Shown here in pieces: positions 22,017 through 30,102 of a stretch of DNA of 64,000 bases. The stretch is from Martelella sp. HB161492. GTDB lineage: Bacteria > Pseudomonadota > Alphaproteobacteria > Rhizobiales > Rhizobiaceae. A program made the position numbers and the translations under genes. The notes under the pieces were generated by a model. It was not told the origin of the DNA. It did not search any database and saw nothing but the letters and a program-made list of their open reading frames with translations. Position 1 is the first letter of the stretch. Each line of letters starts with the position of its first letter. Location of the stretch: contig NZ_JAATVV010000004.1 in assembly GCF_013184775.1 (NCBI RefSeq), forward strand, positions 333,236 through 397,235. The letters are read 5' to 3'.

Positions 22017-23039
22017 CTAGTGGCCTCCTAGGCGGGAAATATCGGCAAGGGCGGGCAATCCAAAGGCATCGAGATCGTGCGGTCCGGCAGGTTCTGCGGT
22101 TCTGATCGCTGCGCGCAGCTTTGCCGAACGGGCGCGCGGATTCTGTTCGGCCTCCGCCTCACTCGCGCTCACCATGGCCTTGCCCTTGATGGCGAAAAGC
22201 TGCGGCGCCGCGGTGACGACCGGCAGATGCCGCGACCCCTGCGCCTTGCCCAACCGCTCGGAAATGAAATGCTTGACGATCCGATCCTCAAGCGAATGAA
22301 ATGTGACGACAACCAGAACGCCACCGGGCTTCAGCGACCGCTCGGCTGCCAGCAGCGCCCGGGCCAGTTCACCAAGCTCGTCATTCACATAGACCCGGAG
22401 AGCCTGGAAGACCCGGGTCGCCGGATGGATCTTGTCCTTGGCTTTGCGCGGCGAAACCGTCTCGATCAGCTGCACGAGATCGCGCGTCGTCTCAAAAGGC
22501 GCCTCAGCCCGGCGTTTTTCGATCGCCCGCGCGATACGGCCGGCATGACGCTCCTCGCCCAGAAAGCCGAAGATCCGCGTCAGATCCTGAGCCTTGGCGC
22601 GGTTCACCACATCAGCGGCAGAAACCCCCGACGCCGACATGCGCATATCGAGCGGACCGTTTTTCTGGAAGGAAAAGCCACGCTCGGCTTCATCGATCTG
22701 CATCGACGAAACACCGATATCGAGCACGACACCATCATAACCCGCCTCCGGCGCGAAGACATCCAGGCGGGAGAAACAGGTCTCCTCCAGCCGCAAACGC
22801 CCGGCATAGGCTTCAAGCATGGGGGAAGCTGCGGCTATGGCATTGGGATCACGATCCAGCGCCAGCACATCGGCACCGGCATCGAGAATGGCGCGGCTAT
22901 AGCCGCCAGCACCGAACGTGCCGTCAAGAATAAGCTTGCCGGGTGCCGGCTCCAGAGCAGCCAGCACCTCGGCAAGAAGAACCGGAATGTGGCGAACCAG
23001 TCCGCCATTGGCATCCTTATTGCCAAGATTCCCCGACAT
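22017..23039 (-). CDS. rsmH: 16S rRNA (cytosine(1402)-N(4))-methyltransferase RsmH (MraW)
   Basis: RsmH methylates N4 of C1402 in the ribosomal decoding centre. The protein (340 residues from ATG 23039) shows [13 protein letters not shown] near the start, the SAM-binding [14 protein letters not shown], the ALDRDPNA acidic loop and the C-terminal [13 protein letters not shown]. The frame stays open for 220 codons upstream through mraZ, but the ATG at 23039 (MSGNLGNKD) is preceded by GGGGAAGCGGA and fits family length. It starts 17 bp after mraZ. Confidence 0.97.
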   Translation of the reverse strand: MSGNLGNKDANGGLVRHIPVLLAEVLAALEPAPGKLILDGTFGAGGYSRAILDAGADVLALDRDPNAIAAASPMLEAYAGRLRLEETCFSRLDVFAPEAGYDGVVLDIGVSSMQIDEAERGFSFQKNGPLDMRMSASGVSAADVVNRAKAQDLTRIFGFLGEERHAGRIARAIEKRRAEAPFETTRDLVQLIETVSPRKAKDKIHPATRVFQALRVYVNDELGELARALLAAERSLKPGGVLVVVTFHSLEDRIVKHFISERLGKAQGSRHLPVVTAAPQLFAIKGKAMVSASEAEAEQNPRARSAKLRAAIRTAEPAGPHDLDAFGLPALADISRLGGH

Positions 23040-23056
23040 TCCGCTTCCCCGTCTCG

Positions 23057-23497
23057 TTATGCGCCGGCACGGCCGCCAAAGCGTGCCTTGCGTGCGGCAT
23101 CCTGTGCCGCCTGGAAGGCCTGCGGCTCCCAAAGCTGGAAGTGATCCGCACGCCCCACGAAAGTGACCTCCGAACCGATGCCGGTGAAATCGCGGATAAA
23201 ATCCGTGACCATCAACCGCCCTTCGGCATCGAGTTTCATGAACACCCCGCCACCGTGAATGAGCAACGACATGCTGTTCGCCTCCGGCGAAAAAGGATCT
23301 TCCTGATCGATCTGCCGCTCGAACCGCGCCAGAAGATCGGGACCGCCAATGCTGATCGCCGGAAAGACAAAATCCTGGAAGCAGTAAAGCTCCTCGATCT
23401 GCCGTTCGGCCAGAACGCTGCGAAATGCCGCAGGCACCGATACACGGCCCTTGGCATCGATCTTCTTCGTCTGATTGGAAAGAAATCGGTTCATCAC
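23057..23497 (-). CDS. mraZ: Transcriptional regulator MraZ
   Basis: MraZ is a ring-forming DNA-binding protein with two AbrB/SpoVT-like swapped-hairpin repeats, and it represses its own dcw operon in E. coli. The 146 residues contain the first repeat ([16 protein letters not shown], about 10-25) and the second ([18 protein letters not shown], about 85-105). Two consecutive ATG codons (23497, 23494) could start it, and no clear Shine-Dalgarno is seen. It is the first gene of the dcw operon. Its presumed operator array lies about 175 bp upstream. Confidence 0.96.
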   Translation of the reverse strand: MMNRFLSNQTKKIDAKGRVSVPAAFRSVLAERQIEELYCFQDFVFPAISIGGPDLLARFERQIDQEDPFSPEANSMSLLIHGGGVFMKLDAEGRLMVTDFIRDFTGIGSEVTFVGRADHFQLWEPQAFQAAQDAARKARFGGRAGA

Positions 23498-23665
23498 GCG
23501 CTACAGCCGACAACGTCGACGGCACCACATGCGCCGCCACCTTCCAATCCGAAAAACTCAAACGCAACCCCATCCGCCCATGGAGCAGATTGCCCAAACA
23601 TTCCGGATACTTAGAACTAGATTGCCCCTTACATGGAGCCGTGTGGCCCCGGAGCGAACTCTTGT
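23498..23665 (-). other. mraZ 5' leader
   Basis: If transcription begins just below the -10 at 23671-23676, mraZ has a leader of about 165 nt. It contains two copies of the 9-mer GGGCAATCT and G-rich stretches, but no Rho-independent terminator that can be drawn by eye. In Rhodobacter sphaeroides the mraZ leader gives rise to the sRNA UpsM; whether this leader does so is unknown. Confidence 0.4.
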
Positions 23666-23669
23666 CTAA

Positions 23670-23703
23670 TGGGATAACATGGGACGGTTTGGGCGTCAAT
23701 GGG
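23670..23703 (-). promoter_or_regulatory. MraZ operator array overlapping the dcw promoter
   Basis: Read on the plus strand, TGGG occurs at 23670, 23680, 23690 and 23700: four boxes with an exact 10-bp period. This is the TGGGN-N5 repeat bound by MraZ in E. coli. On the minus strand a promoter overlaps it, TTGACG (23694-23699), a 17-nt spacer and TATCCC (23671-23676). Bound MraZ would cover both hexamers, consistent with autorepression of the whole dcw cluster. Confidence 0.8.
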
Positions 23704-23775
23704 ATTACCTGTTGTTAACCATGCCGGCACGGTGTCGCATCAATGTTTATTTTAGCAATCAGCCATTAACGAAAG

Positions 23776-23805
23776 CTTTCCCCGCGCAGCCCGGGCGCGG
23801 GAAAG
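23776..23805 (-). terminator. Hairpin after rnpB (probable terminator)
   Basis: CTTTCCCCGCGC and GCGCGGGAAAG form a stem of about 11 bp with one bulge, 32 bp beyond the 3' end of the RNase P RNA. The following U-tract on the minus strand is weak (CTTTCGTT). It separates rnpB from the mraZ promoter. Confidence 0.6.
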
Positions 23806-23837
23806 TTGGGTAAGCCCATAACGTTGATTTTGTGATG

Positions 23838-24282
23838 AAAACCAGTTGGCCTGTAAGCCGGGTTCTGTATGGCCCTTTCCGTCAGGAAAGGACGTGGCGA
23901 CCATTCATCTGGGACAGCGCTCGCGCACTGCCTCTCGCAACCCACCCGGATGACTGGCCCGGAAACAGGCTGACGCCGAAGCGTCACGTCATCCCTATTC
24001 GGTCTTGCTCCCGGTGGGGTTTACCTTGCCGTCTGCGTTGCCGCATTCGCGGTGGGCTCTTACCCCACCCTTTCACCCTTACCCCGCCATCATGGCGTCT
24101 GCCTCTCACGCCTTAAGGCGACCAGACGTCATGAAAGCGGGGCGGTTTGCTTTCTGTGGCACTTTCCCTGGGGTCACCCCCGCCGGACATTATCCGGCAC
24201 CGTGTTTCCGTGGAGCCCGGACTTTCCTCACCATACCGCCTTTCGGCATTGGTACAGCGCGGCCGCCCGGCCAACTGGTCCG
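23838..24282 (-). ncRNA. rnpB: RNase P RNA (class A)
   Basis: This is the catalytic RNA that matures tRNA 5' ends. Minus-strand hallmarks are GAGGAAAGTCCGGGCTCC near the 5' part, the AGGGTGAAAGGGTG region, GCAAGACCGAATAGGGATGA, and CAGAACCCGGCTTACAGGCC at the 3' end. The ends are set by helix P1, in which ACCAGTTGGCC (5', near 24280-24270) pairs perfectly with GGCCAACTGGT (3', near 23851-23841). The length of about 445 nt suits an alphaproteobacterium. CTATGT about 7 nt before the 5' end may be its -10. Confidence 0.95.
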
Positions 24283-24339
24283 GCCTACATAGTCGAGACG
24301 GGTTGAAATTGCCACTCGATAATTGATTGCATTGCGCGT

Positions 24340-25527
24340 TCAGCCGAATGCGGGCGCGAAATCGGCGTCATAGCCTTCGTCTTTCAGGCTGCCCTTGACC
24401 ATCAGTACCGCGCCCAGCCTGCCGATTTCGTCCGAGCTTTTGGCGGCGGCCCCGCAGCCGGCGGTCAAAACGGCAATGCGGTGCGAGGGCGAAAAGCCGA
24501 TCATCGGATAACCGGATGGCGAGAAGGTTGTCGCGCAGGACGATGTCAGCGTATTGCGCACGCGAATGCCGGGCATCAGATCACAGAGGATCCGGGTCAG
24601 GTGCTCGCGCGTCGCCATGCGCCCCTCGCTCACGAACCATGCCCTGAGTGCTGCTTCATCGCTCAGGCGGACATCGTCCGGATCGCCGCCGATCTTGATG
24701 TAGAACCGGCCGTCCGGATAGCGGATCGGCGGCAGAAGATAGAAGCCATGCCCCTCGCTTTCGGCACGGAAAATCACGCTTGGCATGCCGGCAAGGTCGG
24801 CAGCCTCCGCCTCGTCGAGCTCGAAAAACGCGACGGTGCGCGCATAGACCGAAAGCGCTGCAGGAACCGGAAGCAGTTTTTCATTGATGGTGAAAGCGCC
24901 AGTGGCAACAAGAACCTGTTCGCCGGTAACGCCGGTGCCATCATCCAGAGTCACCACGACGCTGTCGCCGGCATCACGAATGGCCGTGACCGTTCTGCGG
25001 ATGATCGCCGCGCCCTGCCCCTCCGCCAGGATGGACTGCGCCGCGACCAGACGCCGCGGCGAGATGTGACCGGCGCCCTGCGGCTCGTAGAGCGCCTCGA
25101 TTTTCGCCGGGAATTCGAGATAGGGAAAGCGTGCAGCCAGCGCCTTGCCATCGAGCAGTTGCGCCTGCGCTCCGGCCTTTTGCGATGCAGCAGAAAGCGT
25201 CTCCATATAGCGGGAGCGTTCGCGTGAGGGGCCGGCGATCAGAGCCCCGCATTCGGTGAAGAAATCAATGCCACTTGCGGCGGCAATCGCACCATAACGT
25301 GCGATGGAACGATGGGCCAGCTGACCCCAGACCGGATCGCGGTCGATGGTCCGCGTTATCCGCCCCTCATCATAGTGACTGGCAAACACACCCTGATGGG
25401 TGGCCCGGTCGAGCGGCTCATCAGGGCCGATCAGGGCGACGCCCTCGCGCATGGTCGCAAGATGCCGTGCAGCAGCGGCACCCATCAATCCGCGCCCGAC
25501 AATAATGGTGTTGAAACGCCCCGACAT
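24340..25527 (-). CDS. FAD-dependent oxidoreductase, sarcosine oxidase/N-methyltryptophan oxidase-like
   Basis: This is a 395-residue DAO-family flavoprotein. The N-terminal dinucleotide motif IIVGRGLMGAAAARHL (GxGxxG) is followed by an Arg/His-rich segment typical of monomeric sarcosine oxidases (HQGVFASHYDEGRITR). The C-terminal part has SSCATTFSPSGYPMIGF, where the Cys stands where these enzymes attach FAD covalently. The likely reaction is oxidation of a secondary amine or N-methyl amino acid with O2, but the substrate cannot be read from the sequence. It stands alone, upstream of rnpB on the same strand, and its end is 57 bp from the RNase P RNA start. Confidence 0.8.
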   Translation of the reverse strand: MSGRFNTIIVGRGLMGAAAARHLATMREGVALIGPDEPLDRATHQGVFASHYDEGRITRTIDRDPVWGQLAHRSIARYGAIAAASGIDFFTECGALIAGPSRERSRYMETLSAASQKAGAQAQLLDGKALAARFPYLEFPAKIEALYEPQGAGHISPRRLVAAQSILAEGQGAAIIRRTVTAIRDAGDSVVVTLDDGTGVTGEQVLVATGAFTINEKLLPVPAALSVYARTVAFFELDEAEAADLAGMPSVIFRAESEGHGFYLLPPIRYPDGRFYIKIGGDPDDVRLSDEAALRAWFVSEGRMATREHLTRILCDLMPGIRVRNTLTSSCATTFSPSGYPMIGFSPSHRIAVLTAGCGAAAKSSDEIGRLGAVLMVKGSLKDEGYDADFAPAFG

Positions 25528-25597
25528 ATCACTCCCCGCCTCGGTGATCGGGCAGAGAGTGAGGGTAAGTCCGCATCAATGCAAGAGGGTTGAGGGC

Positions 25598-26317
25598 TCA
25601 GGCAGCCCGGCGCTCCCGCTCGATCGCCTCATAGGCAGCATTGATGCGCGCCATGCGATCATTTGCGGTGGCATGAAACTCTTTCGGCACTCCGCGCGCC
25701 ATCAGACGGTCGGGATGGTTTTCCGCCGCCAGGTTGCGGTAGCGGCTCCGGATCGTGGCGAAGTCATCCGAACGCTTGACGCCAAGCACCGAATAGGGAT
25801 CGCGATCGCCGGTGGAAACATGACGCGCGGTAATGGCGGCGAAGCGCGCCTCGCTGATGCCGAAAATGGAAGCAACATCAGCAAGAAAGGCCAGTTCATT
25901 ATCATGCACGTGGCCATCGGCCTTGGCAATGTGGAACAGCCCGTCGATCACCTCTTCCAGCAGCGGGCACTCGCCGTCACCTTCCGTGCAGAGCGACCGC
26001 ATCTTGCGGGCATAGGCATCGTATCCGGCGATATCCTGCCGCGCCAGATTATAAAGACGCGCGACGTTGACGCGCTCCTCCTCAGGGATCTCGAAGATCT
26101 CGTGAAAGGCAACGACCTCTTCCTCGGTGACAAAGCCATCGGCCTTGGCCATCTTGGCAGCGAGCGCGATCAGCGATACCGAAAAGGCAACCTGACGGCG
26201 CGTCTCCGGGTCGCCCTCGAAAAGCGTGTGAACCGCTTCGACGACACTTGCCAGCACATTACCGGCAGAAGACACGGTCTGGCTGACGAAGTTGACGAGT
26301 TTTTCCCAGAAAGACAT
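25598..26317 (-). CDS. djlA: DjlA-like co-chaperone (TerB domain plus J domain)
   Basis: The 239-residue protein has a central TerB-like helical domain (about 40-160, with LAAKMAKADGFVTEEEV and FHIAKADGHVHDNEL, two related acidic motifs). A C-terminal J domain (about 172-235) carries the HPD tripeptide in ENHPDRLMA. J domains stimulate the DnaK ATPase. Unlike enterobacterial DjlA there is no strong N-terminal membrane anchor, only an amphipathic stretch. The frame extends upstream, but ATG 26317 (MSFWEKLVNF) has GGGAG at suitable spacing. It is divergent from ftsH. Confidence 0.85.
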   Translation of the reverse strand: MSFWEKLVNFVSQTVSSAGNVLASVVEAVHTLFEGDPETRRQVAFSVSLIALAAKMAKADGFVTEEEVVAFHEIFEIPEEERVNVARLYNLARQDIAGYDAYARKMRSLCTEGDGECPLLEEVIDGLFHIAKADGHVHDNELAFLADVASIFGISEARFAAITARHVSTGDRDPYSVLGVKRSDDFATIRSRYRNLAAENHPDRLMARGVPKEFHATANDRMARINAAYEAIERERRAA

Positions 26318-26395
26318 GGCCTTGCGCTCCCTGACGCTGAAGATGCGCCGTTTTGACCGGGCTGCAGATTGAACAATATTTGCGCCCGTTTCAAG

Positions 26396-26413
26396 TCGAA
26401 CCATGCGGTTCGA
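26396..26413. repeat. Perfect inverted repeat between djlA and ftsH
   Basis: TCGAACC and GGTTCGA are separated by ATGC. The palindrome lies 79 bp upstream of djlA and 180 bp upstream of ftsH in the 277-bp divergent region, so it could be an operator for either gene. No tRNA is built around it despite the T-arm-like GGTTCGA. Confidence 0.4.
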
Positions 26414-26513
26414 TTTCACTTTTTTGCGACGTTCGTCGTGGCCCACCACCCAGAGCTGCACGATGAATGCACCCTCCCCATACCGGAAATCAAAGACCGG
26501 GAGCAATTTCCAA

Positions 26514-26542
26514 TTGCCTGAACTTTCACACGAACGCTATAC
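26514..26542 (+). promoter_or_regulatory. ftsH: Candidate sigma70-type promoter of ftsH
   Basis: TTGCCT (26514-26519), a 17-nt spacer and CTATAC (26537-26542) match the alphaproteobacterial housekeeping pattern. The start codon follows 52 bp later. No heat-shock (CTTGAA / CCCCAT) promoter was recognised in the region. Confidence 0.55.
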
Positions 26543-26594
26543 GTTTCAAAGTAATTAAGTCCGAATTTCATCGTCTTGTCTGGAGTTTTATTGA

Positions 26595-28421
26595 ATGGAA
26601 CGCAAGCATACGTTCAACTTTGGCTATTTTCTGGTCGCTTTCCTGATCATCATGGCATTTCAGGCCTGGTTTACCTCGCGCGATTACGCCGAGATCAGCT
26701 ATTCCGACATGCTCAACTATGTCGACAAGGGCCAGGTCGAATCTGTTGCCATCTCCAACAACACCATTCAGGGCACCTTCACCGAGCCGGTCAACAACAA
26801 GAAATATTTCGTCACCTATCGCGCCCCGCAGGATCTGGCGGCGGATTTTGATCAGCACAAGGTCAACGTCACCGGCGTTCCCGATCACACGCTGCTGCAG
26901 AAGATCCTCTCCTGGGTGCTGCCGGTCGTCCTGTTCTTCGGGCTGTGGATCTGGTTCTTCCGCCGTTTTGCCGAAAAGCAGGGCATGGGCCTTGGCGGCA
27001 TGATGAATGTCGGCAAGTCAAAGGCGAAGATCTATGTCGAACGCAAGACCGGCGTGACCTTCGATGATGTCGCAGGCGCTGAAGAGGCAAAGGCGGAGCT
27101 GAAGGAAGTCGTCTCCTTCCTCACCGACCGGGAGAAATACGGCCGTCTGGGCGCCCGCATTCCCAAGGGCATCCTGCTTGTCGGCCCGCCCGGCACCGGC
27201 AAGACGCTGATCGCCAAGGCCGTTGCCGGTGAGGCAGGCGTGACCTTCTTTTCCATTTCCGGCTCCGAATTCGTGGAGATGTTCGTCGGCGTCGGCGCTG
27301 CCCGCGTGCGTGACCTGTTCCAGCAGGCCCGCGAAATGGCGCCCTGCATCATCTTCATCGATGAGCTCGATGCGCTCGGCCGCGCCCGCAATTCCTTCGG
27401 CATGGGCGGCAATGATGAGAAGGAGCAGACGCTCAACCAGCTGCTGGTCGAGCTGGATGGTTTCGATCCGGCATCGGGCATCGTGCTTCTGGCGGCAACC
27501 AACCGCCCCGAAGTCCTTGACCAGGCGCTGACCCGCGCCGGCCGCTTCGACCGTCAGGTCGTCATGGATCGCCCCGACCGCGAGGGCCGCGCTGCAATCG
27601 TCTCGGTTCACATGAAAAAGGTCCAGATCGCCGATGATGTCGATGCCGACGAGATTGCCGGCCTTACGCCCGGCTTTTCCGGCGCAGATCTCGCCAATCT
27701 GGTCAATGAAGCGGCAATCTTCGCCACGCGGCGCGGCGGCGAAACGGTTCATATGGAAGACTTCACCCAGGCGGTGGAACGCATCGTTGCCGGCTCGGAG
27801 CGGCGCGGCCGCCTGCTCAACAAGGATGAGCGCGAGCGTGTCGCCTATCACGAAATGGGCCACGCTCTGGCGGCGGCAGCGCTGCCGAAAACCGATCCTG
27901 TCCACAAGATCTCGATCATTCCGCGTTCGATCGGCGCACTCGGCTATACGATGCAGCGTCCAACCGAAGATCGCTTCCTGATCACCGCCAGTGAATTGCG
28001 CGACCGCATGGTCGTGCTGCTTGCCGGCCGCGGCGCGGAAGATATCGTCTATGGCGAGATCTCCACCGGCGCGTCCGATGATCTGGCCAAGGTGACCGAC
28101 ATTGCCAAGCAATATGTCATGCGCTTCGGCATGGATCCGAAAATCGGCCAGGCTGCCCTTGATGAGCAGCGTGCGCAATATCTCGGCGCAGCGCCCGGAG
28201 CCGGCAAGGCCCGCGATTATTCGGAAGAGACCGCCCGCGAGGTGGACCTTGCGATCCGCAAGCTGATCGACGAGGCCTATGAACGGGCCAAGAAGATCCT
28301 GGTCGACCGCCGTGACGATCTCGAGCAAGGCGCGAAGATCCTGCTGGACAAGGAAACCATCACGCCTGACGATTTCCCGCCGCTGGTGCAGCAACCGCTG
28401 GCCCAGGCCAAAACCTACTGA
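26595..28421 (+). CDS. ftsH: ATP-dependent zinc metalloprotease FtsH (probable second copy)
   Basis: FtsH is a membrane-bound AAA+ protease that degrades membrane and regulatory proteins. The 608 residues show TM1 (about 9-25), a periplasmic domain, TM2 (about 106-122), Walker A GPPGTGKT (197-204), Walker B IIFIDE (252-257), an AAA second region of homology around [10 protein letters not shown]...AGRFDR, and the zinc motif HEMGH (419-423) with a third ligand near Asp496. It is complete. The N-terminus ([16 protein letters not shown]) and the absence of tilS next door differ from the standard alphaproteobacterial tilS-ftsH copy, so this is probably an accessory paralogue. It is monocistronic with its own promoter and terminator. 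Confidence 0.93.
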   Translation: MERKHTFNFGYFLVAFLIIMAFQAWFTSRDYAEISYSDMLNYVDKGQVESVAISNNTIQGTFTEPVNNKKYFVTYRAPQDLAADFDQHKVNVTGVPDHTLLQKILSWVLPVVLFFGLWIWFFRRFAEKQGMGLGGMMNVGKSKAKIYVERKTGVTFDDVAGAEEAKAELKEVVSFLTDREKYGRLGARIPKGILLVGPPGTGKTLIAKAVAGEAGVTFFSISGSEFVEMFVGVGAARVRDLFQQAREMAPCIIFIDELDALGRARNSFGMGGNDEKEQTLNQLLVELDGFDPASGIVLLAATNRPEVLDQALTRAGRFDRQVVMDRPDREGRAAIVSVHMKKVQIADDVDADEIAGLTPGFSGADLANLVNEAAIFATRRGGETVHMEDFTQAVERIVAGSERRGRLLNKDERERVAYHEMGHALAAAALPKTDPVHKISIIPRSIGALGYTMQRPTEDRFLITASELRDRMVVLLAGRGAEDIVYGEISTGASDDLAKVTDIAKQYVMRFGMDPKIGQAALDEQRAQYLGAAPGAGKARDYSEETAREVDLAIRKLIDEAYERAKKILVDRRDDLEQGAKILLDKETITPDDFPPLVQQPLAQAKTY

Positions 28422-28440
28422 GGCAACAGAAGAGAAAACA

Positions 28441-28476
28441 AGGCCCGGCCCGCAAGGCGCCGGGCCTTTCTCTTTC
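28441..28476 (+). terminator. Rho-independent terminator after ftsH
   Basis: A 9-bp stem, AGGCCCGGC with GCCGGGCCT, has a 9-nt loop and is followed by TTTCTCTTT. It lies between the convergent ends of ftsH and the diguanylate cyclase gene. Confidence 0.85.
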
Positions 28477-28499
28477 GCCTCACCTGAATGAAAGCGCTG

Positions 28500-29600
28500 T
28501 CATGCAGCACGGGACTGATAGAAGATCTCGGACCTGTTCCGCCCGCCGGATTTGGCTCTGTAAAGCGCCTCGTCGGCTTTCTTGATAACCGCGTCGAGAT
28601 TGAGGTCACAGGTTGAAAAGCAGGCAACTCCTGCACTGATCGTGGCATTGATGCTGCGATCCTGATAGGCGATGGTAAGAGCGGCGATTTTCTGGCGCAC
28701 GGTTTCCGCCAGTCCATAAGCCCCTTCAGCGCTTGCGCCCGGCAGGACAACCAGGATCTCCTCGCCGCCATAGCGGGCGACAAAATCGCTGTGGCGAACG
28801 CTATTGCGGATCGTGGTCGCCACCGCGCTCAAGACGACATCACCGGCATCGTGGCCAAATGTGTCGTTGACCGCCTTGAAGTGATCCAGATCGAACATCA
28901 CGACCGCATAGACGTCGCCCGCCATCCCGACATGCAGGGCATTGCTTTTGCCGAAAGCCTCCAGCGCCCGGCGATTGGCAAGCTTGGTCAGGGGATCGCG
29001 TTCTGCCGCCGCCTGAAGCGCGACGAAACGATCATGATGATTGAGTTCATAGGCCAGCGCCGAGCCCAGCAGGACGACGCCAGCGAAGTTCAGCACCACG
29101 ACATGCGGCCCCGTTGCGAAGAGGGCAGCGGCCGCCACATCCCTTGGCAGAAGCGCATAGGCAAAAAGATATAGCGGTGTGAGCAGGCCGAGCTGAATAA
29201 GACCGCGCATGTCCAGCCGGTTGCTCAGGCCATAGCGAAAGGCAAGGCCGATACCGCCGGAAACGGCAATGCCGAGGAGACCTGCATGAACGCCAGCACC
29301 CCCGATATATATACGTGTCAGCGCTGCCATCGCCATGCTGACAAAAGCCGCCATGGGTCCGCCAAAGGGTGCCGCAAGCACCAGCATGACAGCACGCGTG
29401 TCAATCAGGACGCCTGGTGAAAAGACCGATGGATAAACCATGGCCGCCATGGCGCCGAAGCCGAATAGCAGGCCGAGAATCACACTGTTCGGCCGTTTCT
29501 GATGCGATTTTCTCAGCAGCAGAGAGAAGACCAGCACCACGAGAGCGGCCAGGCCCAGACCGGACAGAAGATGTGACAACACGTCAAGAAAGCGGGACAT
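28500..29600 (-). CDS. Membrane diguanylate cyclase with LytS-type 5TM sensor
   Basis: The 366-residue protein has about six hydrophobic helices (to about 195) resembling the 5TMR-LYT module: LLFGFGAMAAMVYP, GVLIDTRAVMLVLAAPFGGP and a conserved RIYIGGAGVHAGLLGI. The rest is a GGDEF domain (about 205-366) with DPLTKLANRRAL, the metal/substrate motif FDLDHFKAVNDTFGHDAGD, and the active site RYGGEEI. GGEEI is a permitted variant of GGDEF. An RxxD inhibitory site (RHSD) sits five residues before it, so product feedback is expected. It should make c-di-GMP at the inner membrane in response to an unknown signal. Confidence 0.9.
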   Translation of the reverse strand: MSRFLDVLSHLLSGLGLAALVVLVFSLLLRKSHQKRPNSVILGLLFGFGAMAAMVYPSVFSPGVLIDTRAVMLVLAAPFGGPMAAFVSMAMAALTRIYIGGAGVHAGLLGIAVSGGIGLAFRYGLSNRLDMRGLIQLGLLTPLYLFAYALLPRDVAAAALFATGPHVVVLNFAGVVLLGSALAYELNHHDRFVALQAAAERDPLTKLANRRALEAFGKSNALHVGMAGDVYAVVMFDLDHFKAVNDTFGHDAGDVVLSAVATTIRNSVRHSDFVARYGGEEILVVLPGASAEGAYGLAETVRQKIAALTIAYQDRSINATISAGVACFSTCDLNLDAVIKKADEALYRAKSGGRNRSEIFYQSRAA

Positions 29601-30102
29601 CGTTACGGCCCTCAGCTATCGGGTTAAAAACGGCAACAGCGAACATGCGACGGGAAGAGCCGCTGTTGCATTGCGCGGGCGCGGGGAAAACCCGGTGAAC
29701 ACCGAAAATATGCACAGTTTCCATGTCTCCTTCCCGCATCTGACGGCCCTCCCAAACGGCACCTTCAGGCCATCATGACCGAAAGCGGCTCATTCCGTAA
29801 TCCTGTCTGCCCGCCTCATGTCAGGGCTTGCACGTTATGATTTCACTGGCTGAAACTGATGCGCCCGTCAATTAGTACCGTCAATATGCTTTTGGTATAT
29901 GCCCTTGTCTCAATCGGACAGATCGCGCAGACAAAAGCAGTAGGCCAAATCGATTTGAGTGATGACGATCATCCAAAAGCGTCAGTTCCTCCTTTCAAAC
30001 AACAGATTTTGTTCGGCTTTGCGCTTTACAAAGGCCTAAGCCTGTCGCATCCATGTCGCAGATTTGCCGGATGATCGAACATTGTCTCGAGGAAGGGAAC
30101 CA
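29601..30102. other. Divergent intergenic region, cyclase / pfp
   Basis: No gene is supported in these 502 bp. A 9-bp inverted repeat sits next to the cyclase start. TGCTTTTG (29888-29895) and CAAAAGCA (29932-29939) form a second, looser inverted pair nearer pfp. The right half is AT-richer and should hold the pfp promoter, but no pair of hexamers stands out. A 71-codon frame at 29859 lacks a ribosome-binding site and is not called. Confidence 0.5.
29633..29669. repeat. 9-bp inverted repeat upstream of the diguanylate cyclase
   Basis: GCAACAGCG (29633-29641) and CGCTGTTGC (29661-29669) are perfect reverse complements 19 bp apart and begin 32 bp upstream of the cyclase ATG. This could be a regulator-binding palindrome or a hairpin in the leader. 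Confidence 0.45.

Noticed and set aside
22017..23699. 560-codon version of rsmH
   Set aside because: The first 220 codons are mraZ and its leader read in another frame. RsmH proteins are about 300-350 residues and start at 23039.
26396..26413. Possible tRNA T-arm (GGTTCGA)
   Set aside because: No acceptor stem, anticodon arm or discriminator/CCA context can be built around it; kept only as an inverted repeat.
27018..28394. 458-codon minus-strand frame
   Set aside because: It is entirely antisense to ftsH, with no ribosome-binding site or domain.
29859..30074. 71-codon plus-strand frame upstream of pfp
   Set aside because: There is no Shine-Dalgarno and the frame overlaps the presumed pfp promoter; composition is not coding-like.
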